Below, piece after piece: positions 34,072 to 43,052 of a stretch of 58,113 nucleotides of DNA; position 1 is the stretch's first letter; every line of letters starts with the position of its first letter. Origin of the DNA: Fimousia sp045616445 (lineage in GTDB: Bacteria > Bacillota > Clostridia > Lachnospirales > Lachnospiraceae). The notes under the pieces are model-generated. The model did not search any database and was not told where the DNA came from. It was given only the letters and a program-made list of their open reading frames with translations. Both the position numbers and the translations under genes were made by a program. Where the stretch lies: the NCBI GenBank assembly GCA_045616445.1, contig JAZLGR010000010.1, positions 1 to 58,113 on the forward strand, given 5' to 3'.

Positions 34072-34938
34072 TTATACTCTCCAGAAACCATGGGGACCAT
34101 ATACCTCCACGGTCTTTGCAGCTGCCTGAGCAGCTTTCTCTACCATAACTTCAAGTGGCATCTTCTGACTTAGTCCGTAAAGCAATGCACCGGAAAAGCT
34201 GTCTCCCGCTCCTGTGGTGTCCACCGCCTGACATTTCACACTGTCATAGTGAAAACTGCCTTCTGGTGAAATCACCTGTCCACCTTTGGCACCTTCTGAT
34301 TTGATGACAATCTTACCCCTGTAGTCCTCCTCAGAAAGCTCCTCGCCGCTTGGCTTCATCACATCTGCGATTTCTAACATTCCACCAAGCACCACAGGAT
34401 CAATATAATGCACCAGCGGACTTGGGTCAAATAAGATGATGGTTCCCTGTTCCTTTAGTTTTTTCAGCACTTTCACCACTTTTCTGGCATCCTTATTGAG
34501 CAGATAATAGCCGGTGACCCCTGCCACCAGACAGCCACCTTCCATGATCTTTTGTGTCATTTTCTCAGAAAAATCAGCCTCCACACCCTTCTTGGTCAGG
34601 AAGGTGCGCTCCCCATCAGGTTCCACGAAGACGTAACATTTGCCCGTGGTGCCCGCCACACGTTCCACATATTCCATGGAAAGGTCGTGTGCTGACATAT
34701 ATTCTTCGATTTGCTGACTGGTTTCATCCTCACCAAGGCCAGATACCACATGAACCGTTACATCGGACTGTGAAGAACGAATCAGATTCTGGGCAGTCAC
34801 CGCCATATTGATGGCACATCCACCCACAAAGGTTCGTTCCGCCTGAATCATCCCGTCGCCACCGCGCTCCGGGAGATGATCCACCGCCACATAATGATCC
34901 AGTAAAAGTCCTCCAAAAACCAAAATCTGTTGTTTCAA
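34072..34938 (-). CDS. PfkB/ribokinase-family kinase
   Basis: Protein of 288 residues. The N-terminal glycine motif is FVGGCAINMAVTAQNL (about residues 37-52) and the C-terminal motif is DTTGAGDSFSGALLYGL (about 236-252) with the catalytic Asp. It phosphorylates a sugar or nucleoside. It starts two bases after the stop of the PotA-like ATPase gene and is followed by ADP-ribosylglycohydrolase, so transport, hydrolysis and phosphorylation are linked. A ribokinase or nucleoside (for example nicotinamide riboside) kinase role is possible but not shown. Confidence 0.9.
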   Translation of the reverse strand: MKQQILVFGGLLLDHYVAVDHLPERGGDGMIQAERTFVGGCAINMAVTAQNLIRSSQSDVTVHVVSGLGEDETSQQIEEYMSAHDLSMEYVERVAGTTGKCYVFVEPDGERTFLTKKGVEADFSEKMTQKIMEGGCLVAGVTGYYLLNKDARKVVKVLKKLKEQGTIILFDPSPLVHYIDPVVLGGMLEIADVMKPSGEELSEEDYRGKIVIKSEGAKGGQVISPEGSFHYDSVKCQAVDTTGAGDSFSGALLYGLSQKMPLEVMVEKAAQAAAKTVEVYGPHGFWRV

Positions 34939-34940
34939 AT

Positions 34941-35909
34941 CTAATCCTCCAGACGAATTGCTGCAATTTCAGGCCAGGTAATGGTAACCTTAGTGCCCTT
35001 TTCCAAGTTTTTCTGGGATGCGCTGGTACGCTGTTCCACGAACACCTCATTGTCCCCACAGAGTACACGGTAGGTGGTCGCATTGCCCGAATAAGTCACT
35101 GCCACGATTTCGCCTTCTAAACCTTCGGTTCCATCTGTGAAGATATCCATCTTCTCTGGACGCACGGCGAATGTACCTTCCGCGTCGGTAAAGAAGTTGG
35201 CTTTACCAAGGAAGCCTGCCACAAAACGGTTCTTTGGATGTTCATAAACATCATGTGGTGTACCTGCCTGTTCGATGACACCCTGGTTCATAACCACAAT
35301 GGAATCAGATAAGGTCATGGCTTCTTCCTGGTCATGGGTTACAAAGAATGTGGTTACGTGGCATTCTTCTAAGATTTTGCGAAGCTCTACCTGCATCTCC
35401 ACACGTAATTTTTTATCCAATGCACTTAAGCATTCATCTAATAATAACACTTTTGGACGGATGACCAAAGCTCTTGCAAGGGCAACTCGCTGCTGCTGTC
35501 CACCGGAAAGCTGTTTTGGCTTACGTTTTGCATAATCTTCCATATGCACCATTTTTAACGCATCCATGACACGGGTAGTCAACTCTTCCCCTTTGATTTT
35601 TCTCTGCTGCAGGCCATAAGCCACGTTGTCAAAGACTGTCATATGAGGAAAGAGCGCATAGCTCTGGAATACCATCCCAATTTCTCTCTTGTTCACCGGA
35701 ATCTTCTTCACGGATTTCCCATCGAAGAAGATGTCTCCGTCATTGACTTCTTCAAATCCGGCAATCATACGCAGTGTGGTGGTTTTCCCGCAACCGGAAG
35801 GTCCTAAAATAGAGATTAAAGTACCTTCTGCCACATCTAAGTTGATGTGATCAACAACTGTATTGGTGCCATATATTTTTGTTAAATTCTTTAATTCAAT
35901 TCTAGCCAT
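34941..35909 (-). CDS. PotA-like ABC transporter ATPase
   Basis: Protein of 322 residues from MARIELKNLTKIYG. Walker A is GPSGCGKTT (about residue 35), the signature LSGGQQQRV (about residue 133), Walker B VLLLDECLSALD (about residue 153; C replaces the usual P/A), the switch His FVTHDQEEA, and a C-terminal TOBE-type domain (about 235-322). It groups with the spermidine/putrescine, iron and sulfate CUT-like ATPases. Its ATG shares one base with the stop codon of the second permease gene (TAATG). Confidence 0.92.
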   Translation of the reverse strand: MARIELKNLTKIYGTNTVVDHINLDVAEGTLISILGPSGCGKTTTLRMIAGFEEVNDGDIFFDGKSVKKIPVNKREIGMVFQSYALFPHMTVFDNVAYGLQQRKIKGEELTTRVMDALKMVHMEDYAKRKPKQLSGGQQQRVALARALVIRPKVLLLDECLSALDKKLRVEMQVELRKILEECHVTTFFVTHDQEEAMTLSDSIVVMNQGVIEQAGTPHDVYEHPKNRFVAGFLGKANFFTDAEGTFAVRPEKMDIFTDGTEGLEGEIVAVTYSGNATTYRVLCGDNEVFVEQRTSASQKNLEKGTKVTITWPEIAAIRLED

Positions 35910-36709
35910 TAGTCCTGTTCTCCTCCAATCATTGCAAGAAGTGATCCCTTCATAATTACCGCTACAATCAGCAGACATGCCAGTGATACCAGAATAATCA
36001 ATGTGGAAATGGCATTGATTTCCGGTGTGAAGCCAAACTTGATGGAACTCTGAATCTCAATCGGAAGAGTAGAGATTCCATTCGGCATCAGGAAGTAGCT
36101 TACCGGGAAGTTATCAAAGCTGATCATAAAGGATAAGAATCCGCCTGCCACAATGGCTGGTAAGATGGCCGGTAAGGTCACACGTCTGAAAGTGGTGAAT
36201 GCGGAAGCGCCAAGGGAAGCGCTCATATCTTCTAAGTTGGAATCAAGAGAATTGACTCTGGCTTCCAAAACAAGCAGGGTATATGGTAAAGAGATTACGA
36301 TATGCCCAGCTGCCACAATAAATAAGTTCCTTGTCATTCCAAAGGAACGAATAAATAACAGTAAGGATAAACCGATGATGAGCCATGGAATACTCATTGG
36401 CATCATAGCAAAGCTTCGGGCTGCATCCTTCAGGCTTGCTTTTAATTTCATCTGTCCTAAGATGAACATGGTTCCAAGAATCATGCAGACCACGCCGGTA
36501 ACCAGTGCCAAAAGCAGAGAATTGGTGGTTGCAGTAAGGAGTGCAGAATCTCCTGCCAACTGTTCATACCATTTTAAAGTAAAGTGAAATGGCAGAGAGT
36601 TGTAACGGGATTCATTAAAGCCCATGATCATCAAAACGAAGATTGGCATGTATAAAAAGAGTAATAATAAAACGGTCAGAATGATACCGCCAATGTTCTT
36701 CTTTCTCAT
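35909..36709 (-). CDS. PotC-like ABC transporter permease
   Basis: Protein of 266 residues with six membrane helices of the BPD_transp_1 type. The cytoplasmic EAA-like loop is DMSASLGASAFTTFRRVTLPAILPAI (shown here as its positions, about 160-185; key residues EAA-like G and LP). It pairs with the PotB-like permease, whose stop it overlaps by four bases, to form the channel of the importer. Confidence 0.9.
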   Translation of the reverse strand: MRKKNIGGIILTVLLLLFLYMPIFVLMIMGFNESRYNSLPFHFTLKWYEQLAGDSALLTATTNSLLLALVTGVVCMILGTMFILGQMKLKASLKDAARSFAMMPMSIPWLIIGLSLLLFIRSFGMTRNLFIVAAGHIVISLPYTLLVLEARVNSLDSNLEDMSASLGASAFTTFRRVTLPAILPAIVAGGFLSFMISFDNFPVSYFLMPNGISTLPIEIQSSIKFGFTPEINAISTLIILVSLACLLIVAVIMKGSLLAMIGGEQD

Positions 36710-37533
36710 GATTCATACCTCCTTCCCCAGAGGTTTAATAAGTTCATGCTGATGAGTACCATGACTAACAGGATGAATGCGATGGCCGCACCGAAATCCC
36801 AGCCATAAACTTCCATGAACTGACTTTCAATAACAGTACCGATTACAGTACCATTCGTACCACCTAAGATTCTAGGTTCTACGAAGGAACCGAGACATGG
36901 TACGAATACGATCATGATACCAGAGATTACACCTGGCATGGAAACCGGGAAGATTACTTTAAAAAATGTGGTAATCCTGCTTGCGCCGAGGCTGTAGCTG
37001 GCTTCTAACAGCTTGTCATCCATACGTTCTAATGCCATGTAGATGGTAATAACCATGTATGGAAAATAGGCGTGAACCAGCCCAATGATCACTGCCACCT
37101 TGGTATATAAGATGCCAAGTCCGCTCTTACCAATGATGTGAAAATGTTTTAACATGCTTGCTAAGATTCCGCCATCCTGTAAAAAGATCAGCCAGGAATA
37201 GACTCTTACCAGCTGATTGGTAAAGAACGGAATCATGATAAGTACCAGAAGAACCAGTTTAAAGTTCTTCATCTTTTTTGCCATGAGATAGGCAAGGGGA
37301 TATCCCAAAATCAAACTGAAGAAGGTAACCAGGAAGGAGTTTACGATGGTTCTCCAGGTCAGCTTCAGATAGGTTGCTTTTGAGAAAAACCGAATATAAT
37401 TTTGTAATGTAAAGCCTGTTCCGTCATCTGGCTGGAAGCTGGTCAGTAACATGATGACCAGTGGCACCACGGTAAACATGATGAGCCAGCCCACAGATGG
37501 AAGAACGAGAAGGCTTCTCTTATTCTTATTCAA
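36706..37533 (-). CDS. PotB-like ABC transporter permease
   Basis: Protein of 275 residues with six membrane helices; the EAA-like loop is EASYSLGASRITTFFKVIFP (about residues 165-184). The start I choose is TTG at 37533, six bases after GGAGA; an ATG 27 bases upstream lies inside a perfect hairpin and has no ribosome site. It partners PotC-like permease. The operon order D-B-C-A differs from the E. coli A-B-C-D order. Confidence 0.85.
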   Translation of the reverse strand: MNKNKRSLLVLPSVGWLIMFTVVPLVIMLLTSFQPDDGTGFTLQNYIRFFSKATYLKLTWRTIVNSFLVTFFSLILGYPLAYLMAKKMKNFKLVLLVLIMIPFFTNQLVRVYSWLIFLQDGGILASMLKHFHIIGKSGLGILYTKVAVIIGLVHAYFPYMVITIYMALERMDDKLLEASYSLGASRITTFFKVIFPVSMPGVISGIMIVFVPCLGSFVEPRILGGTNGTVIGTVIESQFMEVYGWDFGAAIAFILLVMVLISMNLLNLWGRRYES

Positions 37534-37557
37534 ATCAATCTCTCCATTTTCATAGTG

Positions 37558-37589
37558 CATAAGCCAGACCGGCTATGGTCTGGCTTATG
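37558..37589 (-). other. Perfect intra-operon hairpin between potD-like and potB-like genes
   Basis: CATAAGCCAGACC and GGTCTGGCTTATG form a 13-bp perfect stem with a six-base loop. No U-tract follows, so it is more likely an mRNA stabiliser or partial attenuator that lets the binding-protein gene be expressed above the permeases, as is common in ABC operons. Confidence 0.75.
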
Positions 37590-37615
37590 AATGTATTCTT
37601 TGTGATTATTGACGA

Positions 37616-38701
37616 TTAGTTTGCTTTTACTTCTGTCCAGAGTTCGTTCCAAGCATTCTTTGTTGCTTTGTCTAAGTAAACCATGAAGTATAAACGGTTT
37701 AAGGAACCTTCGTCCATACCGCATGCTGCTGCATATTCTGGATCTAAGCTTTCAGCTGCTTTCTGGTTTGCTGGTGCAGGACCACCCTTGTTTGCCCATG
37801 CAGCCTGTACTTTTTCGCTGATCATGTAGTTGATGAATGCGTATGCAAGATCTTCATTCTTTGTTCCTGCTGCGATTCCCCAGTTATCAACCCAGCCGAT
37901 TGCACCGTCCTGTGGAACAGTGAATGCGATTGGTTCGCCATTCGCTTTCATGGAAGCTGTCTGACCAGACCACATAAGACCAACTGCTGTGTCGCCACCA
38001 GCGAATAATTTGGAGAATTCATCTCCTGTCTGCCAGTATGTCTTATTTAATTTTTTCTGTGCGATTAAAGTTTTCTTGATTTTCTTAAGGTCAAGTGTTT
38101 CTGGTTTAGTAGGATTCTGACCTGTTACGATTGCTGCTGCCATTACTGCATCATTGAAGTCATCACGGAATGCGATTTTGCCTTTGTATTTGTCTGTGAA
38201 TAATACATCGATGCTCTTAGGAGCTTTCTTAACTAAATCTGTGTTGTAAGCAATTGCTGTGGAACCCCATACGAATGGTACTGCGTACATGTTGCCATCT
38301 GCACCAACACATTCTTTCTGGTTCTGGAAACGGTCATATAAGCTGTCGAAGTTTTCAATCTTGCTTGTATCGATTTTCTTTAATAAGCCTTTTTCAATTG
38401 CTTCTGGTAAGATGGAGCAGTTTGGAAGACATACGTCGATCTCGCCATCTGCTGCTGTCTTTAAGCTTGTAAGAAGAGATTCTTCACTTTCCATGTAAGT
38501 ATTGACTACTTCACAGTTGTATTCTTCTTCGAATTCTTTGATGAGTTCTTTGTCATCGGAAGCATAATCCTTCCAGTTCATAACATATAACTTTGTTTTG
38601 CCGCCGTTGTCAGCCTTTTTGGAGCCACCGCATGCTACAAGGCCAAATGCCATTGTTACGATTGCAACGATTGCGATCAGTTTTTTCATTGTTTTTTTCA
38701 T
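37616..38701 (-). CDS. PotD-like ABC transporter substrate-binding lipoprotein
   Basis: Protein of 361 residues from the ATG at 38701 after AAAGGAG. The signal peptide ends in a lipobox (MAFGLVAC, Cys about residue 22). The mature region is the spermidine/putrescine-binding (SBP_bac_8) fold: LYVMNWKDYASDD at the start, NTYMESEESLLTSL and FVWGSTAIAYNTDL (about residues 130-143). The family also includes non-polyamine binders, so the ligand is open; the shared operator with pncB and the linked DraG/PfkB genes point to something related to NAD metabolism. Confidence 0.9.
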   Translation of the reverse strand: MKKTMKKLIAIVAIVTMAFGLVACGGSKKADNGGKTKLYVMNWKDYASDDKELIKEFEEEYNCEVVNTYMESEESLLTSLKTAADGEIDVCLPNCSILPEAIEKGLLKKIDTSKIENFDSLYDRFQNQKECVGADGNMYAVPFVWGSTAIAYNTDLVKKAPKSIDVLFTDKYKGKIAFRDDFNDAVMAAAIVTGQNPTKPETLDLKKIKKTLIAQKKLNKTYWQTGDEFSKLFAGGDTAVGLMWSGQTASMKANGEPIAFTVPQDGAIGWVDNWGIAAGTKNEDLAYAFINYMISEKVQAAWANKGGPAPANQKAAESLDPEYAAACGMDEGSLNRLYFMVYLDKATKNAWNELWTEVKAN

Positions 38702-38762
38702 CTTAGGTTCTCCTTTGCTTGGAAAATGTGCATACATATGCATTAATATTTTATCAATATGT

Positions 38763-38800
38763 ATTCTACTTCCTGTCTGCACAGGTGTCAAGACACCTGT
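38763..38800 (-). promoter_or_regulatory. Promoter and perfect 20-bp palindromic operator of the PotD-like operon
   Basis: ACAGGTGTCAAGACACCTGT (38781-38800) is a perfect inverted repeat apart from its two central bases, which also pair by symmetry on reading AA/TT. Its core supplies the -35 TTGACA (38786-38791 on the minus strand); a TAGAAT -10 is at 38763-38768, spacing 17. A repressor bound here would block the polymerase. A near copy lies upstream of pncB. Palindromes of this type have been described for the niacin repressor NiaR in Firmicutes; that identity is from memory and unverified. Confidence 0.75.
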
Positions 38801-38922
38801 TATACATTATTGTAAATACGATACACTTATACATTTGTATACATGAACCATCGCATAGACATTTTCTATGTCTCGCAGCAACCTCTCCTTTAGAAAAAAA
38901 TCCGTAAACAACAGAATTCTCA

Positions 38923-39687
38923 CTAATTATGTATCCATGCACCCATCTTCTTTTTCATTTCTGCAAATATCTCGTTGGTTTTTGGATTCTGCGAATGAAA
39001 ATCCAGCATCTGATTCAGATATCCCTGTTCGGCTGCCAGTCTTCGGCTCTCTGGATATACCAGTTCAAAAGCAAGGGAGATATGTCCAACCAGGTTATCT
39101 ACTGCTGTTTTTCGAAGAGCTTTTAAGACGCAATGTTCTTCTTCAAAACACTGTAACACCTCTGGCGTCACATCGCTATGCAACAGTTCCTCTGTTGTTA
39201 CCCCATAGATGACTTCCATTGGAGACTGCACATTCACTCGTAGGATATCAATCTTATCTGCATCACGGATGATATTGCAGAACATCATCTCCCGATCGGA
39301 AAGTCCTTCCACAACACGGTACTTGTTATGCTGACGGATGGCCAATTCTACAATATCTAGCTCTTCCCTGGTCAAATCACCCATAAACTGCTCGATTAAA
39401 CCTTCACAAAACAATAAATCTGCTCCAAACTTCGCATGATCCACTGAAATTGCATCGTTAAAGGTCTGATACCGTCTGATCTGCTCGAATCGTCCAATAT
39501 CGTGTAGCATGCCGATCAACCAGGCAAGATTCTGATCTCTATCGCTTAGTCCAAGGCTTTCTGCAATGATATCTGATAATTTTGCCACGTAGGCAGTATG
39601 CTCGATTTTTAATCGAATCTTCTCATCTCTGCTGTTATAGGCATCTGTATATTCTTTGAATGTGTTTTTTACTTGCTGTCTATTCAC
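38923..39687 (-). CDS. HD-domain phosphohydrolase
   Basis: Protein of 254 residues. The metal-binding H...HD...D signature is visible: first His in EHTAYVAKLSDIIAE (about residue 29), HD in GMLHDIGRFEQIR (about residue 63) and Asp in NIIRDADKIDILR (about residue 143), with IRQHNK as an extra His. HD proteins hydrolyse nucleotides or other phosphoesters; the substrate is unknown. It lies 15 bases after the HEPN/peroxiredoxin-like fusion gene and is probably in its operon. The gap 38702-38922 to the PotD-like gene holds that operon's promoter. Confidence 0.85.
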   Translation of the reverse strand: MNRQQVKNTFKEYTDAYNSRDEKIRLKIEHTAYVAKLSDIIAESLGLSDRDQNLAWLIGMLHDIGRFEQIRRYQTFNDAISVDHAKFGADLLFCEGLIEQFMGDLTREELDIVELAIRQHNKYRVVEGLSDREMMFCNIIRDADKIDILRVNVQSPMEVIYGVTTEELLHSDVTPEVLQCFEEEHCVLKALRKTAVDNLVGHISLAFELVYPESRRLAAEQGYLNQMLDFHSQNPKTNEIFAEMKKKMGAWIHN

Positions 39688-39702
39688 TATAAAATCTCTC
39701 CA

Positions 39703-41409
39703 CTAACTATTTGCTACGACTGCTAACATATGTTTTGCATCCGCTGCCGCTTTCACTTTATTGCTGGCAAATGTAATGATGCCTTCTTCATTGATCAGAT
39801 ACGTCGTCCTGACTGTCTTGATCAATCGATGTCCATTGTCTTTTGTTAATTTCAATGCGCCATAAGCTTCAAATACTTCTTTTTCAACATCAGAAAGAAG
39901 GGTGAATGGTAAACTCATCTTCTCCTGAAATCTCTTTTGAGATTCCACAGAATCCCTGCTTACTCCGATTACCACAACACCCTTTTCCACAAACTGTGAA
40001 TGAAGCTTCGCATATCCAGACGCCTGGTTTTTACTTGCAGATTCCTGCTTATCAGAGTAGAAATACAAGATTATCTTTTTCCCTCTGTAATATTCTAACG
40101 TATGTTCCTTACCGTCCTGATCTGTAAGGGTAAAGGATGGCGCTTTATCTCCCGCTTTCAACATGTTTAATGCTTCGATTCGATCAAAATACTGATCGAC
40201 TGCATCCATGTATTTCTTAATATTGGAGTTGTAATTTTTACTTTTCCCGTTATATATTTTATATTCTCGATCCGCAATTACTTCTTCCGGAATTTTGAAT
40301 TCACCTTTCAAGGTTTTCGGTATCATTTCAAGCAAAAATCGTTCCACAAAATATCCGGCAGCATACAGTACAGAAAGCTGGTAGTCATTGGCATAGGCCA
40401 AAAGAAATATGGATTTTTCTCCATGCACATAATTACATCGGCAATAATAAGGGAATTCAAAAATCAGGAAAAAGAATAACTTTTGTCCCATAGTTTGTGA
40501 TAATTCATGAAAATAATAGAATTCATCTTCTTTTTTAGCTTCTCTTCCTTTTAACAGCTCTTCCGCATAATCATATAATCGTGGTCTGTCCTCAATCGGA
40601 AGTCTATGCAGTTCCTCTTCAAACTTATGACGGGCTGCTCTTTTCTTTTTTTTCTCAACCCCATTAAAGTATCCCGCATCAAGTTTTTCAGATTCCGGCT
40701 TCGGTTCAAGACATTTCATGAGGAATCCCATGCGCTCTCTTTCTTTGTTTGGAACTAATTTCAAATTTGTTTCAATTATATCCCCTTTCGCCTTTATTTC
40801 TGCAGGAAGCTGTTCCACAATCTCTTTATTTCTATACACTTTATTCTCAATGTAAGTATTATACATACTTCCAACATATTTATAATAAGCATTCATGGAT
40901 GTCCAAAGGTTTGTGAACCGATCAATCACATATTCTCTTCCTTTGCTGGCAAGAAATGCATTCACTGCAATACTCATGAGATCCTCATCACTCTTCGACT
41001 TAGACAAACCCAGAAATCTCTGAATGAGTTCCGGTTCCTTCCATGAATCAGGCAGTCCCATCGCCACTTTACTGATCATGGAATAGAGGAAAGGAAATCC
41101 TTCCGTCTCTTTATCATAGATTCTCTCATCACCATCAATCGACATAATAATCTTATGGGGTTCTAAATTATAGTCATATCTTAATGCATGGAGAAAGAAA
41201 ACTTTTCGAAATGCATCCTTTAATACAGCATTCCTGAAATATCTTAAATCTTCATGGGTATTCTTCTTTGAATCCATTGTAACGCGCACCATTGCGCCAT
41301 TATTTACAACATGCAGTTCTATTCCCTTGGTTGAACCAGCGGAATAGATGAATGGATTGCGGTTGTTACATCTTCTATTAATAATGATTTTCAATTCTTT
41401 TTTTGCCAT
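39703..41409 (-). CDS. HEPN-like domain fused to a cysteine-less peroxiredoxin-fold domain
   Basis: Protein of 568 residues from the ATG at 41409, eight bases after GGAGG. Residues 1-150 are an unrecognised beta/alpha region. Residues about 160-370 look HEPN-like: the helix RFTNLWTSMNAYYKY near 165 and RCNYVHGEK near 324, which is the R-x4-H ribonuclease motif followed by G. Residues about 417-568 are an AhpC/TSA (Bcp-type) thioredoxin fold: GDKAPSFTLTDQDGKEHTL, IILYFYSDK, VVIGVSRDS. Where Bcp has GCTTQAC the protein has ASKNQAS, so both the peroxidatic and resolving cysteines are serine, and no Cys occurs anywhere in the domain. I know no described protein with this layout. Function unknown. 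Confidence 0.75.
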   Translation of the reverse strand: MAKKELKIIINRRCNNRNPFIYSAGSTKGIELHVVNNGAMVRVTMDSKKNTHEDLRYFRNAVLKDAFRKVFFLHALRYDYNLEPHKIIMSIDGDERIYDKETEGFPFLYSMISKVAMGLPDSWKEPELIQRFLGLSKSKSDEDLMSIAVNAFLASKGREYVIDRFTNLWTSMNAYYKYVGSMYNTYIENKVYRNKEIVEQLPAEIKAKGDIIETNLKLVPNKERERMGFLMKCLEPKPESEKLDAGYFNGVEKKKKRAARHKFEEELHRLPIEDRPRLYDYAEELLKGREAKKEDEFYYFHELSQTMGQKLFFFLIFEFPYYCRCNYVHGEKSIFLLAYANDYQLSVLYAAGYFVERFLLEMIPKTLKGEFKIPEEVIADREYKIYNGKSKNYNSNIKKYMDAVDQYFDRIEALNMLKAGDKAPSFTLTDQDGKEHTLEYYRGKKIILYFYSDKQESASKNQASGYAKLHSQFVEKGVVVIGVSRDSVESQKRFQEKMSLPFTLLSDVEKEVFEAYGALKLTKDNGHRLIKTVRTTYLINEEGIITFASNKVKAAADAKHMLAVVANS

Positions 41410-41451
41410 TATAATCGCCTCCATCATTATTATAACAATCCTATGAAAAAC

Positions 41452-41475
41452 AAAAAAGGGACTTTTTGCATAGCC
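41452..41475 (-). terminator. Terminator of the HAD/ABC operon
   Basis: On the minus strand AAAAGGG and CCCTTTT arms flank a loop and are followed by TTTG. It lies about 22 bases after the solute-binding protein stop. Confidence 0.7.
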
Positions 41476-41496
41476 CCTTTTGAATATAATAAATAA

Positions 41497-42252
41497 TTAT
41501 TTATCACTATTTAATTTGTACTTTCTGATAATATCATCTACAGTTCCATCATCTTTCAGTTTTCTAATTGCATCATTCAAATGTTTCCCAATATCAGAGT
41601 CTTCGTTGTATGCAAATGTTAAACGATATTGTAATTCCATATCATCTACTTTCATAAGTACATTGCTATTAATCTTCTTATCAATTGGTACAATTGCAAC
41701 GTCTGCTTCTCCACTTAATACGTATTTGATCGCCTGTCCACTTGTTTCTGTATTTATCAGATCAGAATCTCTCCATTCATCTACTGCCTCAAATGCTCTA
41801 TGAGCTTTTGTTTCAACTGCTGCTGCAAACGTTTTATCTGCTAATGCTTCATAATAGTTATCTGATTCATCCAACCAGTCTCTATTGCTTCTTAAGATAA
41901 CTGCTTTCTCATCAACTTCTAAGATACTATTTGAAAACTCAATATCATCTACAGCAGTATATCCACCTAAAATACAGTCTACCTTTTCATCCTTTAATTT
42001 GTCTTTCTTTTCTTCACTAGTAACTAAATTAGTTCGAATTTCTATGCCAATTTCTTTAGAAATTTTACTTAACATCTCTCTTTTATAGTTACTGTCTGTA
42101 GTTACACCAATATTTATGTAACCTCTTTCCTGAATATCTTCCCATGCAGATTCTACATCCTGTGATTGTCCTGTTCTAAGCATTGAAAAAATACAAACTG
42201 CAACAAGTACAATTGCTGCTAAAAATAATACTGGTCCTTTTTTATTTCTCAT
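41497..42252 (-). CDS. Membrane-anchored solute-binding-protein-like (SBP_bac_3) protein
   Basis: Protein of 251 residues. An N-terminal hydrophobic helix (GPVLFLAAIVLVAVCIFSML) has no good lipobox or signal-peptidase site and probably anchors it. The rest is a family 3 (polar amino acid) two-lobed binding fold: INIGVTTDSNY, VDCILGGYTAVDDIEFS, TFAAAVETKA, and KYVLSGEADVAIVP near the hinge. It ends with DDIIRKYKL. It follows the ABC-2 permease gene by 23 bases. Binding proteins normally serve importers, while ABC-2 permeases normally export, so it may sense rather than deliver a ligand. Confidence 0.8.
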   Translation of the reverse strand: MRNKKGPVLFLAAIVLVAVCIFSMLRTGQSQDVESAWEDIQERGYINIGVTTDSNYKREMLSKISKEIGIEIRTNLVTSEEKKDKLKDEKVDCILGGYTAVDDIEFSNSILEVDEKAVILRSNRDWLDESDNYYEALADKTFAAAVETKAHRAFEAVDEWRDSDLINTETSGQAIKYVLSGEADVAIVPIDKKINSNVLMKVDDMELQYRLTFAYNEDSDIGKHLNDAIRKLKDDGTVDDIIRKYKLNSDK

Positions 42253-42275
42253 GATTATTCTTCCTCTCTATCTTT

Positions 42276-43052
42276 TTATTCTTGATTTACTTTTCTATAT
42301 AAGAAAATACCTGCAACAAATACGCATACAATAGTTAATAGCAACATATTTCCCCAGCATCTCATGATCATCTCTTTCGATGAATCAAATGCAGCATCTG
42401 TCAAACCATCTGATACCAAATCATTAATATGTGCTATGGATCCTAATGCCGAATACCCCCATTTTGCAGTAGTAAATCTTGCAAATGGCTTTAATATGCT
42501 ATCTAATTTGAATAAACATCCACTAAACAGAAACTGTGCAATCAGCAATACTGGAATAATTGTCATAGCAGTTGTAATATTTTTCACCAGCATTCCAGTT
42601 GCAAAACCTAACATATCTGCACTTAAAATAATCAGAATAAATGTTATAGTAAAATCAAAGTTTGCATTTGGCAAAGTAATTCCTTCAAAGTTATATTGAT
42701 AGAATAGGCTAAAAATTGTAGTACACACTACACCTTCTACCACACAGAGAAAACATTGGATCAGAAAGTTTGCCAGGACGTATACTTTTACAGATACTAT
42801 TTTGTTCAAATCATCCAGTGCATATTCCTGTTCAGAATAAAATAATGCGACAGAGTTAAATATACCAGACCAGATAGCACACATAAGCAATGTGAATAAA
42901 CAACTTTTAGTCGCGCCAAACTTGTCAAATACACCTTCACTAACCGCATAGCAGGCAAATATAAAAATCAGGGCTGAAGAAATAACATTCTTAACAATAT
43001 ATAAGTTATTTGTCAGACTCCATCTCTGTAAATAATAGATTAAACCTTTCAT
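42276..43052 (-). CDS. ABC-2-type permease
   Basis: Protein of 258 residues with six predicted membrane helices and a cytoplasmic N-terminus. The helices and the LFSGCLFKLDSILKPFARFT segment before the last extracytoplasmic region resemble ABC-2/ABCG transmembrane domains. It starts one base after the ATPase stop, so it is the coupled membrane half of the transporter. Substrate unknown. Low GC and A/T-rich codons match the rest of this operon and differ slightly from the flanks. Confidence 0.8.
   Translation of the reverse strand: MKGLIYYLQRWSLTNNLYIVKNVISSALIFIFACYAVSEGVFDKFGATKSCLFTLLMCAIWSGIFNSVALFYSEQEYALDDLNKIVSVKVYVLANFLIQCFLCVVEGVVCTTIFSLFYQYNFEGITLPNANFDFTITFILIILSADMLGFATGMLVKNITTAMTIIPVLLIAQFLFSGCLFKLDSILKPFARFTTAKWGYSALGSIAHINDLVSDGLTDAAFDSSKEMIMRCWGNMLLLTIVCVFVAGIFLYRKVNQE

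Noticed and set aside
37534..37560. ATG start for the PotB-like permease inside the hairpin
   Set aside because: The ATG is buried in a perfect stem and has no ribosome site, whereas TTG at 37533 follows GGAGA.
38850..38880. AGACAT/ATGTCT hairpin as terminator of the HD gene
   Set aside because: The stem is short and no U-tract follows on the minus strand.
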